Source: Psychromonas arctica DSM 14288
GTDB taxonomy: Bacteria; Pseudomonadota; Gammaproteobacteria; Enterobacterales; Psychromonadaceae
Length of the DNA: 57,016 nucleotides
Assembly (NCBI RefSeq): GCF_000482725.1
Contig: NZ_AXWP01000049.1
Span: 1 to 57,016, forward strand
Direction of reading: 5' to 3'
The stretch's first letter is position 1. Each line of letters starts with the position of its first letter. Under the pieces are notes generated by a model that had not been told where the DNA came from, made no database searches, and was given only the letters and a program-made list of their open reading frames with translations. Positions 42,514-52,439 of the stretch are shown piece after piece. The position numbers and the translations under genes are program-made.

Positions 42514-43542
42514 ATGAAAAAAAGTTACCCAACATGGACAGTATTCAGTACCAGTTGTTTATTATCTTTGCCTCTTTTTGTATTTACAAATATGGCCGAG
42601 GCGGCATTTTTAGGAGAAAATAGTCGAGTATCCATTGATATGTCTTCGCGTGTTAGCAGTAACCTAGATACTCAAAATCATGCTTTTATGCATGTATTAG
42701 GTATTGATATACATAAAGTATTTAGTAGCGATACTGGAGATATCGGCACATTAATACTGCAACCGTATGTTGTAAAATTGAATAATGTTAACAACCCTCC
42801 TTTCATTTTTGATGATGGTAACGCTACAAAGCTCACATGGCGTATCGCAAACTTTAACTATACTGCTTTAAATCAAGGCAAGTTTAATATTAGATTAGGG
42901 CATTTTGAAGTACCTTTTGGGCTCGAATATCAAATCGATACCAATGGCACGCTACGTCAATTAACTGCTATAGAACGAGGTATAAAAGCTGACTGGGGGT
43001 TATCGATTAATGGCATCATGCCTCGTTTTGAATATGAGGTTGCACTAACGCAAGGTTCAGGTGCTGAAATTAATAATAACGATGACTCACACTTATTTTC
43101 TGGTCGAATTGGAACACTCAGTACTAAAAATATAGTAACAGGCTTATCATGGTTAAGCGGCGACATATTAGCGGCTAATGGCGTTATTGAGCAGAAAAAA
43201 GTGGCCTTAGATCTTTCTTATTATTATTACCAATGGCGGTTTATGGCGGAATCCTCTGTTGGTAAAAAAGCAGGTAATAATGTCGCCAATGGTTTTGCTG
43301 AGGTGTTGTGGCGTACTCCCAAAGAAAACCTCTCTATCTATACTCAGTTGCGTTATCAACGTGCAGAAATAGATCATAACGTGAGTAGTGAAAGTAGTTC
43401 TGCAAGTCATTGGGTAGCTGGCGTGGAGTGGGTGAATGATCATGGTTTCGATGTTAGTGCACAATACAAGCATAAACTAAAAGAAATGAAAAATCAGAGC
43501 ATTGAACCTATTTTAAGTGTGCAGCTAAGGTATAGAATGTAG
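42514..43542 (+). CDS. Outer-membrane porin-like protein (OprO/OprP-like)
   Basis: A 342-residue exported protein with a signal peptide (about 1-31, ending AEAA) followed by alternating amphipathic strands throughout, ending in SVQLRYRM. The segment FNIRLGHFEVPFGLEYQIDT matches the wording of phosphate-selective porins O and P and related 16-strand barrels, where this loop folds into the pore. It probably forms a small-solute or anion channel. A conserved secreted protein and a GGDEF-EAL gene follow on the same strand with 71 and 187 bp gaps. Confidence 0.65.
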   Translation: MKKSYPTWTVFSTSCLLSLPLFVFTNMAEAAFLGENSRVSIDMSSRVSSNLDTQNHAFMHVLGIDIHKVFSSDTGDIGTLILQPYVVKLNNVNNPPFIFDDGNATKLTWRIANFNYTALNQGKFNIRLGHFEVPFGLEYQIDTNGTLRQLTAIERGIKADWGLSINGIMPRFEYEVALTQGSGAEINNNDDSHLFSGRIGTLSTKNIVTGLSWLSGDILAANGVIEQKKVALDLSYYYYQWRFMAESSVGKKAGNNVANGFAEVLWRTPKENLSIYTQLRYQRAEIDHNVSSESSSASHWVAGVEWVNDHGFDVSAQYKHKLKEMKNQSIEPILSVQLRYRM

Positions 43543-43613
43543 TGTCACATAGTTTTAAGCGTTAAAATATTAAACAAAAAGACATTAAACGATAAGGCAT
43601 TAACCCAAATAAT

Positions 43614-44228
43614 ATGAAACAGCGTAAACTTTTTACATTAATCGTCTTAATGGCGACACAGGTATTAATGAACTCTTCTGCTTATGCAGCTTTTTGTTCC
43701 TTAAGAGACCCTGTGTCTGCAATGCAAATACTCTATAAAGACGGATACCAATATCGTTCCATCGTCACGACTGTTACAGAGCAAGATAGATTAGCGGTTA
43801 AAGAAAAGTTGCCTTTTACTATTCATCAAAGTGAAGTCAGTAAACATACCTTGTACGTTCTTTATAAAGAGGGGCAACATGCTGGTTTTTTACAAGCTCG
43901 ATCAGAATGGGCTAAATGGGGGTTAGTTGAAATTGCCTGGGGTATCAACTTAGATAGAAGCTTAAAAGGTTTCTATTTTCAACGTTGTAGAAGCCCTGAA
44001 TGTAACGATATAGTTGTAGCAAGTATTAATAAACAGCTTCAAAATAAAAGTTTTAACGAACTAAAGTCATTACTGTCAGCTAATGGTGAGACACTGTCTG
44101 AAATTGGGAAAAAGACATTTAAAAAATCTCCAACTCTCGCTTTGTTAGTATTACGATCTGGATTAAAAACGTTAGCAATTACCGATATAAGTTGGGCCAG
44201 AGATATTAAAAAAATTGAAGGTAGTTAG
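43614..44228 (+). CDS. Conserved secreted protein of unknown function
   Basis: A 204-residue protein with a signal peptide (1-25, ending SSAYA) and mature start AFCSLRDPVSAMQILYKDGY. Later conserved-looking segments are HTLYVLYKEGQHAGFLQARS, EWAKWGLVEIAWGINLD and FYFQRCRSPECND with two cysteines. I have seen this arrangement in unnamed proteins of marine gammaproteobacteria; FMN-binding electron-transfer proteins share a little of the layout, but I see no flavinylation motif. It lies between the porin-like and GGDEF-EAL genes. Confidence 0.7.
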   Translation: MKQRKLFTLIVLMATQVLMNSSAYAAFCSLRDPVSAMQILYKDGYQYRSIVTTVTEQDRLAVKEKLPFTIHQSEVSKHTLYVLYKEGQHAGFLQARSEWAKWGLVEIAWGINLDRSLKGFYFQRCRSPECNDIVVASINKQLQNKSFNELKSLLSANGETLSEIGKKTFKKSPTLALLVLRSGLKTLAITDISWARDIKKIEGS

Positions 44229-44415
44229 CCTGAAGAAAAAGTAATGGCAGGTCATAAATAAATGAAAGCAATACGCAAAGTGAATGAAAAAACTAGTCTA
44301 AGTAAGTACTATAGTTAATGTAAATAATTGAAAATATTGGTATAAAAATTGAAAAGCGAATCAGAATAAATGAAAATACAGCTAATTGAGTGTACACACT
44401 AATTAAAGGTATTGA

Positions 44416-46443
44416 ATGAGAATAAGAAGCTATTTAGCTATACTTGTGTTCGCCTGTTTACTCGGTGGTTACACGTTAGAGCAAGTCTTGGGGTACCACT
44501 TCAATCATGTTCAAATATTAGCCAGTAAACATACACAAAGTCTTTTACGAGCAAAAGATTTCGAACGCATTGAAAATAGCACGTCGCAATTTTTAGTCTC
44601 TACGGATTTGGTCATTGCCTCTGGCAATACTTACCTGATCTTTGGTGCAAAAAATATGGGCGATTACATCAGTACTGAATTGTCAAAAATACAAGATGCA
44701 AACCTTTCCCCTGCACTTAATGCAGAGATAAAACAAACCATTATTGCCCTCAAAAAAATTAATTCATATCTCGACACAATCGGTAAATTACCCGAAAAAG
44801 CCTTAATTGCACATTTGCAAAAGCTATTACCTGACTATGATACTGTTAGTTTATCGTTGGTTAAAAGCATTCAGTTTATGATGTCTGAAACCAATCAGAT
44901 TATTACTCAAGATGCATTGTCGTTAGAACAAGAAAAACACTTTATAAGCAATGCTAGTTGGATTGCTCGTGGAATATTTTTATTTTTAATAATCGCTACC
45001 TGGTGGTGGGCAAATAGAAAAATTTGTAATCCGTTAAACACGTTGATTGCTTCTTCACACAATGCTCTCGCTGGTAATGATTTTCAAGTTAGCGATGATG
45101 CGCCTACCGAGATCACTGAATTAAGTAATGATTTCAAGTTATTAACACAAACATTATGGCATCAAGCATCACATGACCCATTGACTGAACTTTATAATCG
45201 TCGTGCTTTTGAGCGTAATTTAAATGCTGCTATTGACCATAAAAAGAGACCATCAACGATAAATGAAGATAATCGGTTTTTATGTTTTATCGATTTAGAT
45301 TATTTTAAAACCATTAACGATACGTGCGGACATGCGGTAGGTGATCAAGTCTTAGTTGATGTGGCTCGTATATTAAAACAAAAAGTGCGCAACTACGATA
45401 CGGTGGCAAGATTAGGCGGTGATGAGTTTGCTATTTTGATTAATCGCTGCCCTGTAGATAAAGCACTTGAAATTGCTGAACAGATTAAACAAAGTATCAA
45501 CCAGTTAACGTATCACTGGCAAGATGAAAATTTTCAATTAAGTGCCAGCATTGGTATCGCTCCTCAAATCAATGACAGTAGTGCTACTGAGTTATTAAAT
45601 TCGGCCGATATTGCCTGTGGCTTAGCAAAAAATGCTGGAAGGAACTCTGTTTATTTATACGATACTTGCGATCAAGTTTTCGCTGATAATAAGCAGAAAT
45701 TATTGTCTGTGCACTACTTAAACCATGCATTAAATAACAATTTATTTATATTATACAAACAAGATATTGTGCCGCTACAGCAACAAAAAGTAGGTAAAGT
45801 CTTTGAAATATTATTAAGAATGTTAGGCAACGATGGAAAATTGTTGAGTCCTGCTTCTTTTTTACCCGTTGCTGAGCGTTATCAACTCACCGGTAAAATA
45901 GATCGTTGGGTGATTAATGCTGTATGCGACCATTTTATGGTTCGTGCTGAGGAGCTTAAGTCGATTAAAACAATTGCGATTAACTTATCTGGCCACTCTT
46001 TAACTGATAATGAGTTAGAAACCTTTATTATTAATAAACTGACACAGAGCCAAATACCCGCTAACAAAATATGCTTTGAAATCACTGAAACGGCCGCTAT
46101 TAAAAATATCAATCGTGCTCGATTATTTATGAGTAACATTAAAGCGTTAGGTTGTCAGTTTTCCCTGGATGACTTTGGTAGTGGCCATTCTTCCTATGCT
46201 TATATCAAACAATTACCGACGGATAAGATTAAAATAGATGGTGCGATTGTGGCTAATATGCTCACCAACCCAATCGATTTTACCGCTGTTAAATCGATTT
46301 GCGAGATAGGCAAAGCAGCAAAACAAGAAGTTATTGCTGAGTTTGTTGAAGACTTTAGGCTGGTTGAAGCATTAACCGCATTAGGTGTTGATTATGCACA
46401 AGGTTATTATTTTGCTAGGCCGGAACCTTTAGTGGTTGTTTAA
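44416..46443 (+). CDS. Membrane GGDEF-EAL cyclic-di-GMP enzyme with periplasmic sensor
   Basis: A 675-residue protein: membrane helix (about 5-25), a helical periplasmic sensor (26-180), a second helix (181-199), a HAMP-like linker, GGDEF domain (about 245-415) and EAL domain (about 430-670). The cyclase site GGDEF 334-338 is exact, with an inhibitory I-site RNYD 325-328 five residues before. In the EAL domain the name motif reads E464-I-L, but the other catalytic residues are kept: NLS, EITET, DDFGSG, KIDG, AEFVE and the Q of AQGYYF. Both activities are thus possible. It follows the porin and secreted-protein genes. Confidence 0.9.
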   Translation: MRIRSYLAILVFACLLGGYTLEQVLGYHFNHVQILASKHTQSLLRAKDFERIENSTSQFLVSTDLVIASGNTYLIFGAKNMGDYISTELSKIQDANLSPALNAEIKQTIIALKKINSYLDTIGKLPEKALIAHLQKLLPDYDTVSLSLVKSIQFMMSETNQIITQDALSLEQEKHFISNASWIARGIFLFLIIATWWWANRKICNPLNTLIASSHNALAGNDFQVSDDAPTEITELSNDFKLLTQTLWHQASHDPLTELYNRRAFERNLNAAIDHKKRPSTINEDNRFLCFIDLDYFKTINDTCGHAVGDQVLVDVARILKQKVRNYDTVARLGGDEFAILINRCPVDKALEIAEQIKQSINQLTYHWQDENFQLSASIGIAPQINDSSATELLNSADIACGLAKNAGRNSVYLYDTCDQVFADNKQKLLSVHYLNHALNNNLFILYKQDIVPLQQQKVGKVFEILLRMLGNDGKLLSPASFLPVAERYQLTGKIDRWVINAVCDHFMVRAEELKSIKTIAINLSGHSLTDNELETFIINKLTQSQIPANKICFEITETAAIKNINRARLFMSNIKALGCQFSLDDFGSGHSSYAYIKQLPTDKIKIDGAIVANMLTNPIDFTAVKSICEIGKAAKQEVIAEFVEDFRLVEALTALGVDYAQGYYFARPEPLVVV

Positions 46444-46696
46444 GAAGTATTCGATAAAAATTGGATGTTATAACTATTGGATAAGTAACAATCTTTGGTA
46501 AATTTGAGTGTTTTAAGGGGGTTGATTATACCGATTATATTAAATAAGAGATCTAAATTTTGCGTAGGAAAAAATGACTTAGTTCAAGGCGTAAATTTAG
46601 CTAAGTGATTGTTATATTTATGGAAATTACAGCGAAATAATAAGTTGTTTTAACAAGTAAAATAGATTAGCTAATTAATGTGATTGGTATTATTAA

Positions 46697-46722
46697 AAGG
46701 TCACACTGCACAGTGTGACCTT
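46697..46722. terminator. Terminator between the GGDEF-EAL and antiporter genes
   Basis: AAGGTCACACTG-CA-CAGTGTGACCTT is a perfect 12-bp inverted repeat between convergent genes and probably works in both directions. Confidence 0.75.
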
Positions 46723-46746
46723 GTTTATAGTCAGGAGTAAAGAGTG

Positions 46747-48825
46747 TTAGGCTGACTTAGAAGTTGCCTGTGTTTCCTTTTCATCAGTATCCTGTGTTTC
46801 TGCGTCATCGGATTCTGAACGATTAGACTCTTCTTGCTCAGCTTTTTTCGCTTGTTCAATTGAAGCCTGCTCCTGGCGTCGTGCTTTTTCAAGGGCACGT
46901 TGATCTGCCTCTTCTGCTTCTCGAATAGCGCGTTCTTCCGCACGTGCTTCTGCTTCTGCTTTTGCTGTAGCTTTAGCCTGTGCTTTGGCTTCACGCTCTG
47001 CTTCTTCATCTACAGCACGTTGAATTACTGCTAGATCCTGCGCTTCTTGAGGCAATAAACTAATCAACTCAATACCCACTGGATAATCAGCATCCGTTTC
47101 ATTAGAAACAATCTTAATTTCGCCATCTTTAGTTAGGTATACTAATGGCATAGCCGAGTCGCCGTAACGTCTTTTAAAACGCTCAAAGGTAAAGTTTTCA
47201 GTGATGTTAGTCACCTTTAGAATACCGCCTCTTGCCATGATACTAGCAATCTTAGCGTAGGAAATATTCTCTCCAAATAAGCTCAATCGTTTTAGATATG
47301 ACTCTGATAATTGATGGCGTGCGCTGGCACTGTCAGCATTGTTCAAGCCATAAACTTTCTCTGAACCAAGTAAATCTTGGAAGTGAAAGGAAACTAATGG
47401 GTTTAATTGACGGTAAGGTGACATCACTAATACACGACCTATACCGCTTAAATCCATATAGTTGGTCGCATGTTCTGAAGCAGGGTTACCAAAATAAACG
47501 GGAATATTTTCCATACGAGCTTTACGAATGCTATCCCAGTTATTGTCTGCTAATAGCACTTTCACATTTTTAGAAATTAAAATCGTCGCAAGTTCGCGTG
47601 AGAATTTAGAGGCACCAAACATCAGTAAACCTTCATTCGCACCTTGTTTCACTCCTAAAAATTTTGCCCATGGGCCGGCAGTTAAACTTTGAATAACCAC
47701 GGTGCCAATAATAATTAAAAATACTAGCGGCACAATAGAGCTTGCACCTTCAAGGCCAACCGTTTCTAATTTAATCGCAAATAGTGATGAAATCGCTGCG
47801 GCAACAATACCACGCGGTGCAACCCAGCTGAGGAACCACTTATCCTTTGAAGAAACATTAGTACCAAGACCAGAAATCCAAATACTGAGTGGACGAGCAA
47901 CAAACATCACCACCAGCAGCACGCCTAATCCGCCAAAACCTAGGTCTAACATGGCGCTAGAATCAAGCCGTGCAGCAAGTAGAATAAACAGTGCTGAAAT
48001 TAATAACACGGTTAATGTTTCTTTAAACTCTAAAATATCCGCAATATCAACGCCACGCATGTTTGCTAGCCAAATACCCATTACAGTCACAGTTAATAAT
48101 CCAGACTCTTCTTGGTAGATATTAGAGCCTACAAAAACGCCCAACATAATGGTTAATACCGCAGTATTACGTAAATAGTGTGGAAATAAGTTTTTACGAA
48201 TCGATAACCCAGTTAAATAACCCGCAGCAGCGCCTAAACCAAAGCCCAGTAATAACGTATATCCCAATGCAGATAAAACATGAGAGGTAGGGTCCGCTGT
48301 TACAGCAATATATTCAAAGACTAAAACTGCAAGTAGGGCGCCAATAGGGTCAATAACAATCCCTTCCCAACGTAAAATACTGGCTAAATTAGACTTTGGT
48401 TGTACGGTACGCAACATAGGTACAATAACCGTTGGCCCTGTTACCACTACTAGAGCGCCAAACAGCATCGCAATTGACCAATCAAAGCCTAAAATATAAT
48501 GAGCCGCGGGTGCTATACAAGCCCAAGTGATAAAAGCACCGATGGTGACTAAGTGCGTGACCATTCGGCCATGCTCTTTAATTTCTTTAAAGTTAAGTGT
48601 GAGTGCGCCTTCAAAGAGGATAACAGCAACACCTAATGAAATAATCGGGAATAATAAATCCCCAAAAATAGCATCAGGATCCAAAATGCCAAGTGCTGGC
48701 CCTAATAATAAACCACATAATAATAGTGGGAGAATTGCAGGTAAACGTAATTTCCACCCGATCCATTGACACAAAAGTGACAGTACACCGATCAGTGCAA
48801 GCATGCCTGTGATGTGTTCAACCAT
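46747..48825 (-). CDS. CPA1-type Na+(K+)/H+ antiporter with TrkA-N domain and long charged tail
   Basis: A 692-residue protein using ATG 48825, eight bases after AGG; earlier ATGs at 48831 and 48855 are less well placed. The antiporter part (1-400) has about twelve helices, with FEGALTLN near helix 3 and GPTVIVPML and RWEGIVIDPIGALLAV in the ion-binding region. A cytosolic Rossmann TrkA-N/RCK-like part follows (GLLMFGASKFSRELATIL, about 415-540), then a short C-terminal domain. The last ~85 residues form an Ala/Glu/Arg-rich coiled-coil (AKAEAEARAEERAIREAEEA) ending in an acidic, disordered tail. It exchanges cations for protons. Confidence 0.85.
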   Translation of the reverse strand: MVEHITGMLALIGVLSLLCQWIGWKLRLPAILPLLLCGLLLGPALGILDPDAIFGDLLFPIISLGVAVILFEGALTLNFKEIKEHGRMVTHLVTIGAFITWACIAPAAHYILGFDWSIAMLFGALVVVTGPTVIVPMLRTVQPKSNLASILRWEGIVIDPIGALLAVLVFEYIAVTADPTSHVLSALGYTLLLGFGLGAAAGYLTGLSIRKNLFPHYLRNTAVLTIMLGVFVGSNIYQEESGLLTVTVMGIWLANMRGVDIADILEFKETLTVLLISALFILLAARLDSSAMLDLGFGGLGVLLVVMFVARPLSIWISGLGTNVSSKDKWFLSWVAPRGIVAAAISSLFAIKLETVGLEGASSIVPLVFLIIIGTVVIQSLTAGPWAKFLGVKQGANEGLLMFGASKFSRELATILISKNVKVLLADNNWDSIRKARMENIPVYFGNPASEHATNYMDLSGIGRVLVMSPYRQLNPLVSFHFQDLLGSEKVYGLNNADSASARHQLSESYLKRLSLFGENISYAKIASIMARGGILKVTNITENFTFERFKRRYGDSAMPLVYLTKDGEIKIVSNETDADYPVGIELISLLPQEAQDLAVIQRAVDEEAEREAKAQAKATAKAEAEARAEERAIREAEEADQRALEKARRQEQASIEQAKKAEQEESNRSESDDAETQDTDEKETQATSKSA

Positions 48826-49659
48826 ATTCATTTCCTTTTTTTCAAACCATTGCAAATTAATTATCTACCCTGCAATGGGGGTCACGGTGATTCGTGAGCA
48901 ATTTATACGTTTGGTAACTTGATTTGTACCATTTTATTCACTAAATATTATTTACAGACTGGCAAACTAATGAAAAATATTGCCGATACTTATGTTCTTT
49001 CCTTTCATTCAAAAACGTTTTTTTATTAAGTAAAAAAGCACAGTGCGACGCACTAATTATTAATCTAATTAGCAAAAATAATCAGTTATTAAATGGGAGT
49101 GTTTTTTAACTTATCTTTAAAAGTGATGTAGATGTTTAATCCAACGCTAATTAATAAAAGCCTACTATTATTTCTATCTATTACTTTTACTATTAACTTT
49201 AAATTGCCGCTTCTCGTTATGTCTCGCTAGCGAAGTAAATAGACTTAAGTGCATCTAGCTAAGTACATCTTGTGAGATAAGGCTAGCTAATATCTGTTAA
49301 TAAGCATCATTATTTTTACAAAAAGCATTGTTTTTTTATCATTAAATTTTGCTCTATAACATACTAATTCACGTATTGGAGCAAGTGTTTTTTTGATCTT
49401 AATCACGTTTTATCAAGGCTGTTAAATAAAACATTAATCTAATCAGTTAATTAGTTCCTTCTTTTTTGTTGGTATTTGACCCCTTTATGGTGATGTTTTA
49501 TTTAAAAACAAGCATTCAAAAACAAGTTGTGTTCAGCAGGGGGAGGAGTTTATAGCAAACCATTAACCAAATGACTAGAGCCTATTTGTTTATATCGAGT
49601 TGAACGTATTGTTAAATGTATTGTTGAACGACTCACTAGGGCTGTGTCGGTTGGGGTGA
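48826..49659. other. Long intergenic region without recognisable gene
   Basis: About 830 bp, very AT-rich, between the start of the antiporter gene and the end of nudL. I find no open frame with a ribosome binding site, no tRNA and no strong terminator. It is the largest empty stretch in the window and could hold a small RNA that cannot be recognised by eye. Confidence 0.4.
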
Positions 49660-50253
49660 TCAACCTTTTAAATGATGTTGCAAATTAATAATCATCTGCG
49701 CAGTCGCACCCCAAATTAAATGGTTTTGATAAGCACAACAATAAGTAAAGTGACGTTGTCTATTCGCCACTAAATACTGTTTAGAAAAATTGTTGCTGTC
49801 TAATACATAAGAAAAGGGCACTTCAAAACAGACCTTGACTTCAGAGCGGTCAATGATCACTTGCTCTGTACTATTCACAAAACCAATAAAAGGTGTGACA
49901 TGATAACCGCTGTTAGTGGTTAGTGAGGGTAAACTACCTACCAGTTGTATATTGTCCTGCTCAATGCCTATCTCTTCTTGAGTTTCCCTTAATGCGGTGG
50001 AAGCTAATGAATCATCACTTAACTCGTATCTTCCTCCGGGGAAACTTACTTGACCTGGGTGATGTTTAAGATGTAATGCACGTTGTGTGAAAATCATGTG
50101 TAAGCCATTTTCTCTTTGTATCAACGGCATTAATACCGCCGCTTTTTTTAATGGCTGTTGATGTTTGTTGATGGTGTGTAAGTAATGCGAAACAGGCGCA
50201 CTGGACGTTGCTTGTTGTAAGATAAAACGATTGAGAAAACGTTGTCTATTCAT
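49660..50253 (-). CDS. nudL: NudL-type Nudix CoA pyrophosphatase
   Basis: A 197-residue Nudix hydrolase. AAVLMPLIQRENGLHMIFTQ is followed by the family mark HHPGQVSFPGG and the Nudix box from GGRYELSDDS through REtQEEIGIE (R-E-T-Q-E-E-I-G at about 90-97). It hydrolyses CoA or other nucleoside diphosphate derivatives to phosphopantetheine-type products. Length and motifs match E. coli YeaB/NudL (192). AGGAAGAG precedes the start codon. Confidence 0.9.
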   Translation of the reverse strand: MNRQRFLNRFILQQATSSAPVSHYLHTINKHQQPLKKAAVLMPLIQRENGLHMIFTQRALHLKHHPGQVSFPGGRYELSDDSLASTALRETQEEIGIEQDNIQLVGSLPSLTTNSGYHVTPFIGFVNSTEQVIIDRSEVKVCFEVPFSYVLDSNNFSKQYLVANRQRHFTYCCAYQNHLIWGATAQMIINLQHHLKG

Positions 50254-50421
50254 CTCTTCCTTTTATACTCCTGCTCGTGAAACGCTTATAGTTTTTCGTT
50301 GAGTTAAAACTTATAGCTCTCTTCATTTCGTAAATAAGCAGAGCCATGTAATAAACTAAATAATATTGCATTGTAATACAATGTTACTACTTGATTGAAT
50401 CTTAATGTAGTCTAAAAGACA

Positions 50422-50452
50422 CTGCTAGCCCTGATAAAACAAAGGCTAGCAG
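50422..50452. terminator. Hairpin downstream of cmoB
   Basis: CTGCTAGCC and GGCTAGCAG form a perfect 9-bp stem around 13 bases. On the minus strand a T-rich stretch follows shortly, so it can end the cmoA-cmoB transcript. Confidence 0.6.
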
Positions 50453-50509
50453 ACAAGCTGTCGTTGAAGTTAAAACCTTTAAACTTAAAGTAGTGCGTTC
50501 AAGGCACTT

Positions 50510-51496
50510 TTAGTTAAGTGGTTTAACCGCTTTTTTGGCAATCAGTAAAGCACGTTTGGGTGCTGGGTGACCCTCCACTGTTTTGGTGGAATCGTTTGGA
50601 TCTAAATAGTCTTCTAAAGATTCATTGGTCATCCAAGCGGTACTGCGTTGTTCGCCGGTTAATGTGTCGTTAATATCCGCAATACGAACATCTTCAAAAC
50701 CACATTTTTCAACCCACAGTTTTAATGCTTTGGCGCTAGGTAAAAACCAAATATTGCGCATTTTAGCGTAACGATCAAAAGGTACTAACACATCATTTTC
50801 ATCACCTTCAATCACTAAGGTTTCAAGCACTAACTCTCCGCCTTCAACCAATTGATCTTGAAGTTGTGTGATGTGATCCATTGGCGATTTTCGGTGATAT
50901 AAAACGCCCATCGAAAAAACCGTATCAAAAGCTTCAAGTTTAGGTAACTCTTGAATACCTAATGGCAATAAGTGTACGTTTTGATCTTTATTCGCAAAGT
51001 GACGCACCGCTTCAAACTGACACAAAAACAACTCACTTGGGTCAATACCCACAACAAACTCAGCACCTTCGCCACGCATCCGCCACATGTGGTAACCACT
51101 GCCACAACCCACATCAAGTACATAACGATATTTAAGTGGGCTTATATGCGGTAAAACACGATCCCATTTCCAATCACTACGCCACTCCGTATCGATATGC
51201 ACGCCATGAATATGAAAAGGGCCTTTACGCCAGGGGTGAAACTTTTGTAATAAATTTTCTAATTTCTTGGTTTCACCTGTCGACAGCTCAGAACCATTGC
51301 CTATACGCACTTCATCTTTAAGTTCAATATGTTCGGTTTCGATCGTTGGAAATTTATTTAACACCCGTATCCAGCTAGCTAATGTGCCATGGACGTGTTT
51401 ATTTTCCCATTCATGCAATTGTGCTGGTAACGTACGCAACCAATGGTTTAAACGGTTTTTCGCAATAATGCTGTAAAAGTTACTGAAGTCGATCAT
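50510..51496 (-). CDS. cmoB: CmoB tRNA U34 carboxymethyltransferase
   Basis: A 328-residue enzyme that transfers the carboxymethyl group of carboxy-S-adenosylmethionine to 5-hydroxyuridine at position 34 of tRNAs, making cmo5U. The cofactor motif [15 protein letters not shown] is at 126-140, and [21 protein letters not shown] before it is typical of CmoB. Length agrees with E. coli (323). It is 42 bp after cmoA on the same strand, so the two consecutive enzymes are cotranscribed. Confidence 0.95.
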   Translation of the reverse strand: MIDFSNFYSIIAKNRLNHWLRTLPAQLHEWENKHVHGTLASWIRVLNKFPTIETEHIELKDEVRIGNGSELSTGETKKLENLLQKFHPWRKGPFHIHGVHIDTEWRSDWKWDRVLPHISPLKYRYVLDVGCGSGYHMWRMRGEGAEFVVGIDPSELFLCQFEAVRHFANKDQNVHLLPLGIQELPKLEAFDTVFSMGVLYHRKSPMDHITQLQDQLVEGGELVLETLVIEGDENDVLVPFDRYAKMRNIWFLPSAKALKLWVEKCGFEDVRIADINDTLTGEQRSTAWMTNESLEDYLDPNDSTKTVEGHPAPKRALLIAKKAVKPLN

Positions 51497-51538
51497 GTCA
51501 ATGCCTTGCTACTGAGAATGTATTTAACGCTTATTAAT

Positions 51539-52270
51539 TTATTTAATGCTAAGAATCGAACCAAAATTAAAATATTGATACCAAAGGTTGTTATGTTGAA
51601 ATCCAGCCTGCTGTAAACGTTCGTAATGTTGCTCAACGGTATCGGAAATCAATACATTGTCGAGAGATGAGCGTTTTTGACTTATTTCTAACTCGCTATA
51701 ACCATGACTACGTTTAAAGTCTAAATGTAAATCCACTAATAGCTGGTTGCTTTTTTCATCATCAAAAATAAATTTCTCAGACAGCACTAAAACGCCGCCC
51801 GGTAATAATCCTTGATAAATATTGGTTAATAAAGAAAGACGTTTTTCCGGCGTCAGGAATTGCAGTGTGAAATTAAGTACAACAACAGACGCGTTTTCAA
51901 TCTTAATATTACAAATATCATCCTGTAATACGGTGACCGGAATATCTGACTTATAGGCTTTAATATGTTGCTGACAAGATTCTACCATTGCCGATGAGTT
52001 ATCGACGGAGATAATATTACAACCTGCCTTTTCAGCAAGTCCACGACGCATCGACAAAGTGGCTGCGCCCAAAGAACAGCCTAAGTCATACAGGTTAGAG
52101 TTATCGACGGCACAACGCTGCGTGATCATCGCAATACTATTAATAATGTTTTCATAACCTGGTACGGAGCGTTTGATCATGTCAGGGAACACTTGTACCA
52201 CTTGCTGATCAAAACTAAAGCTATCTACTTTGTCTAGTGGTTGACTGAAAATATTGTCGGTTTGGCTCAT
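51539..52270 (-). CDS. cmoA: CmoA carboxy-S-adenosyl-L-methionine synthase
   Basis: A 243-residue methyltransferase-fold enzyme that makes carboxy-SAM from SAM and prephenate. Family marks are [20 protein letters not shown], the cofactor loop [15 protein letters not shown] (61-75) and [10 protein letters not shown]. Length agrees with E. coli CmoA (247). It leads the cmoA-cmoB operon and is divergent from aspS, 169 bp apart. Confidence 0.95.
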   Translation of the reverse strand: MSQTDNIFSQPLDKVDSFSFDQQVVQVFPDMIKRSVPGYENIINSIAMITQRCAVDNSNLYDLGCSLGAATLSMRRGLAEKAGCNIISVDNSSAMVESCQQHIKAYKSDIPVTVLQDDICNIKIENASVVVLNFTLQFLTPEKRLSLLTNIYQGLLPGGVLVLSEKFIFDDEKSNQLLVDLHLDFKRSHGYSELEISQKRSSLDNVLISDTVEQHYERLQQAGFQHNNLWYQYFNFGSILSIK

Positions 52271-52392
52271 AAGGCTACCTAATTATTTAAGGTTTAATGA
52301 CGTTACTCACTGAGTATTGCCGCGCATTTTACTTAAATTGTGTTGCAGGGTCATTTTTTTATTTAAGCATATGACTATCAGTGGTTTTCTTT

Positions 52393-52398
52393 TATAAT
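52393..52398 (+). promoter_or_regulatory. -10 element of the aspS promoter
   Basis: A perfect TATAAT 41 bp before the aspS start. A matching -35 is weak (TATGAC at 52370-52375, 17 bp upstream). Confidence 0.45.
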
Positions 52399-52439
52399 AC
52401 TGACAATTATTTTTAACGTATTTAAAACAGGAAACGATA

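Noticed and set aside
46731-47009. Minus-strand frame of 92 Lys/Gln-rich codons overlapping the antiporter 3' end
   Set aside because: It is the shifted frame of the Ala/Glu-rich tail of the antiporter; its composition follows from that repeat and it has no ribosome binding site of its own.
47702-48118. 138-codon plus-strand frame antisense to the antiporter
   Set aside because: It lies wholly inside the membrane domain coding sequence; the Pro/Ser/Thr-rich product is what the opposite strand of membrane-helix codons gives.
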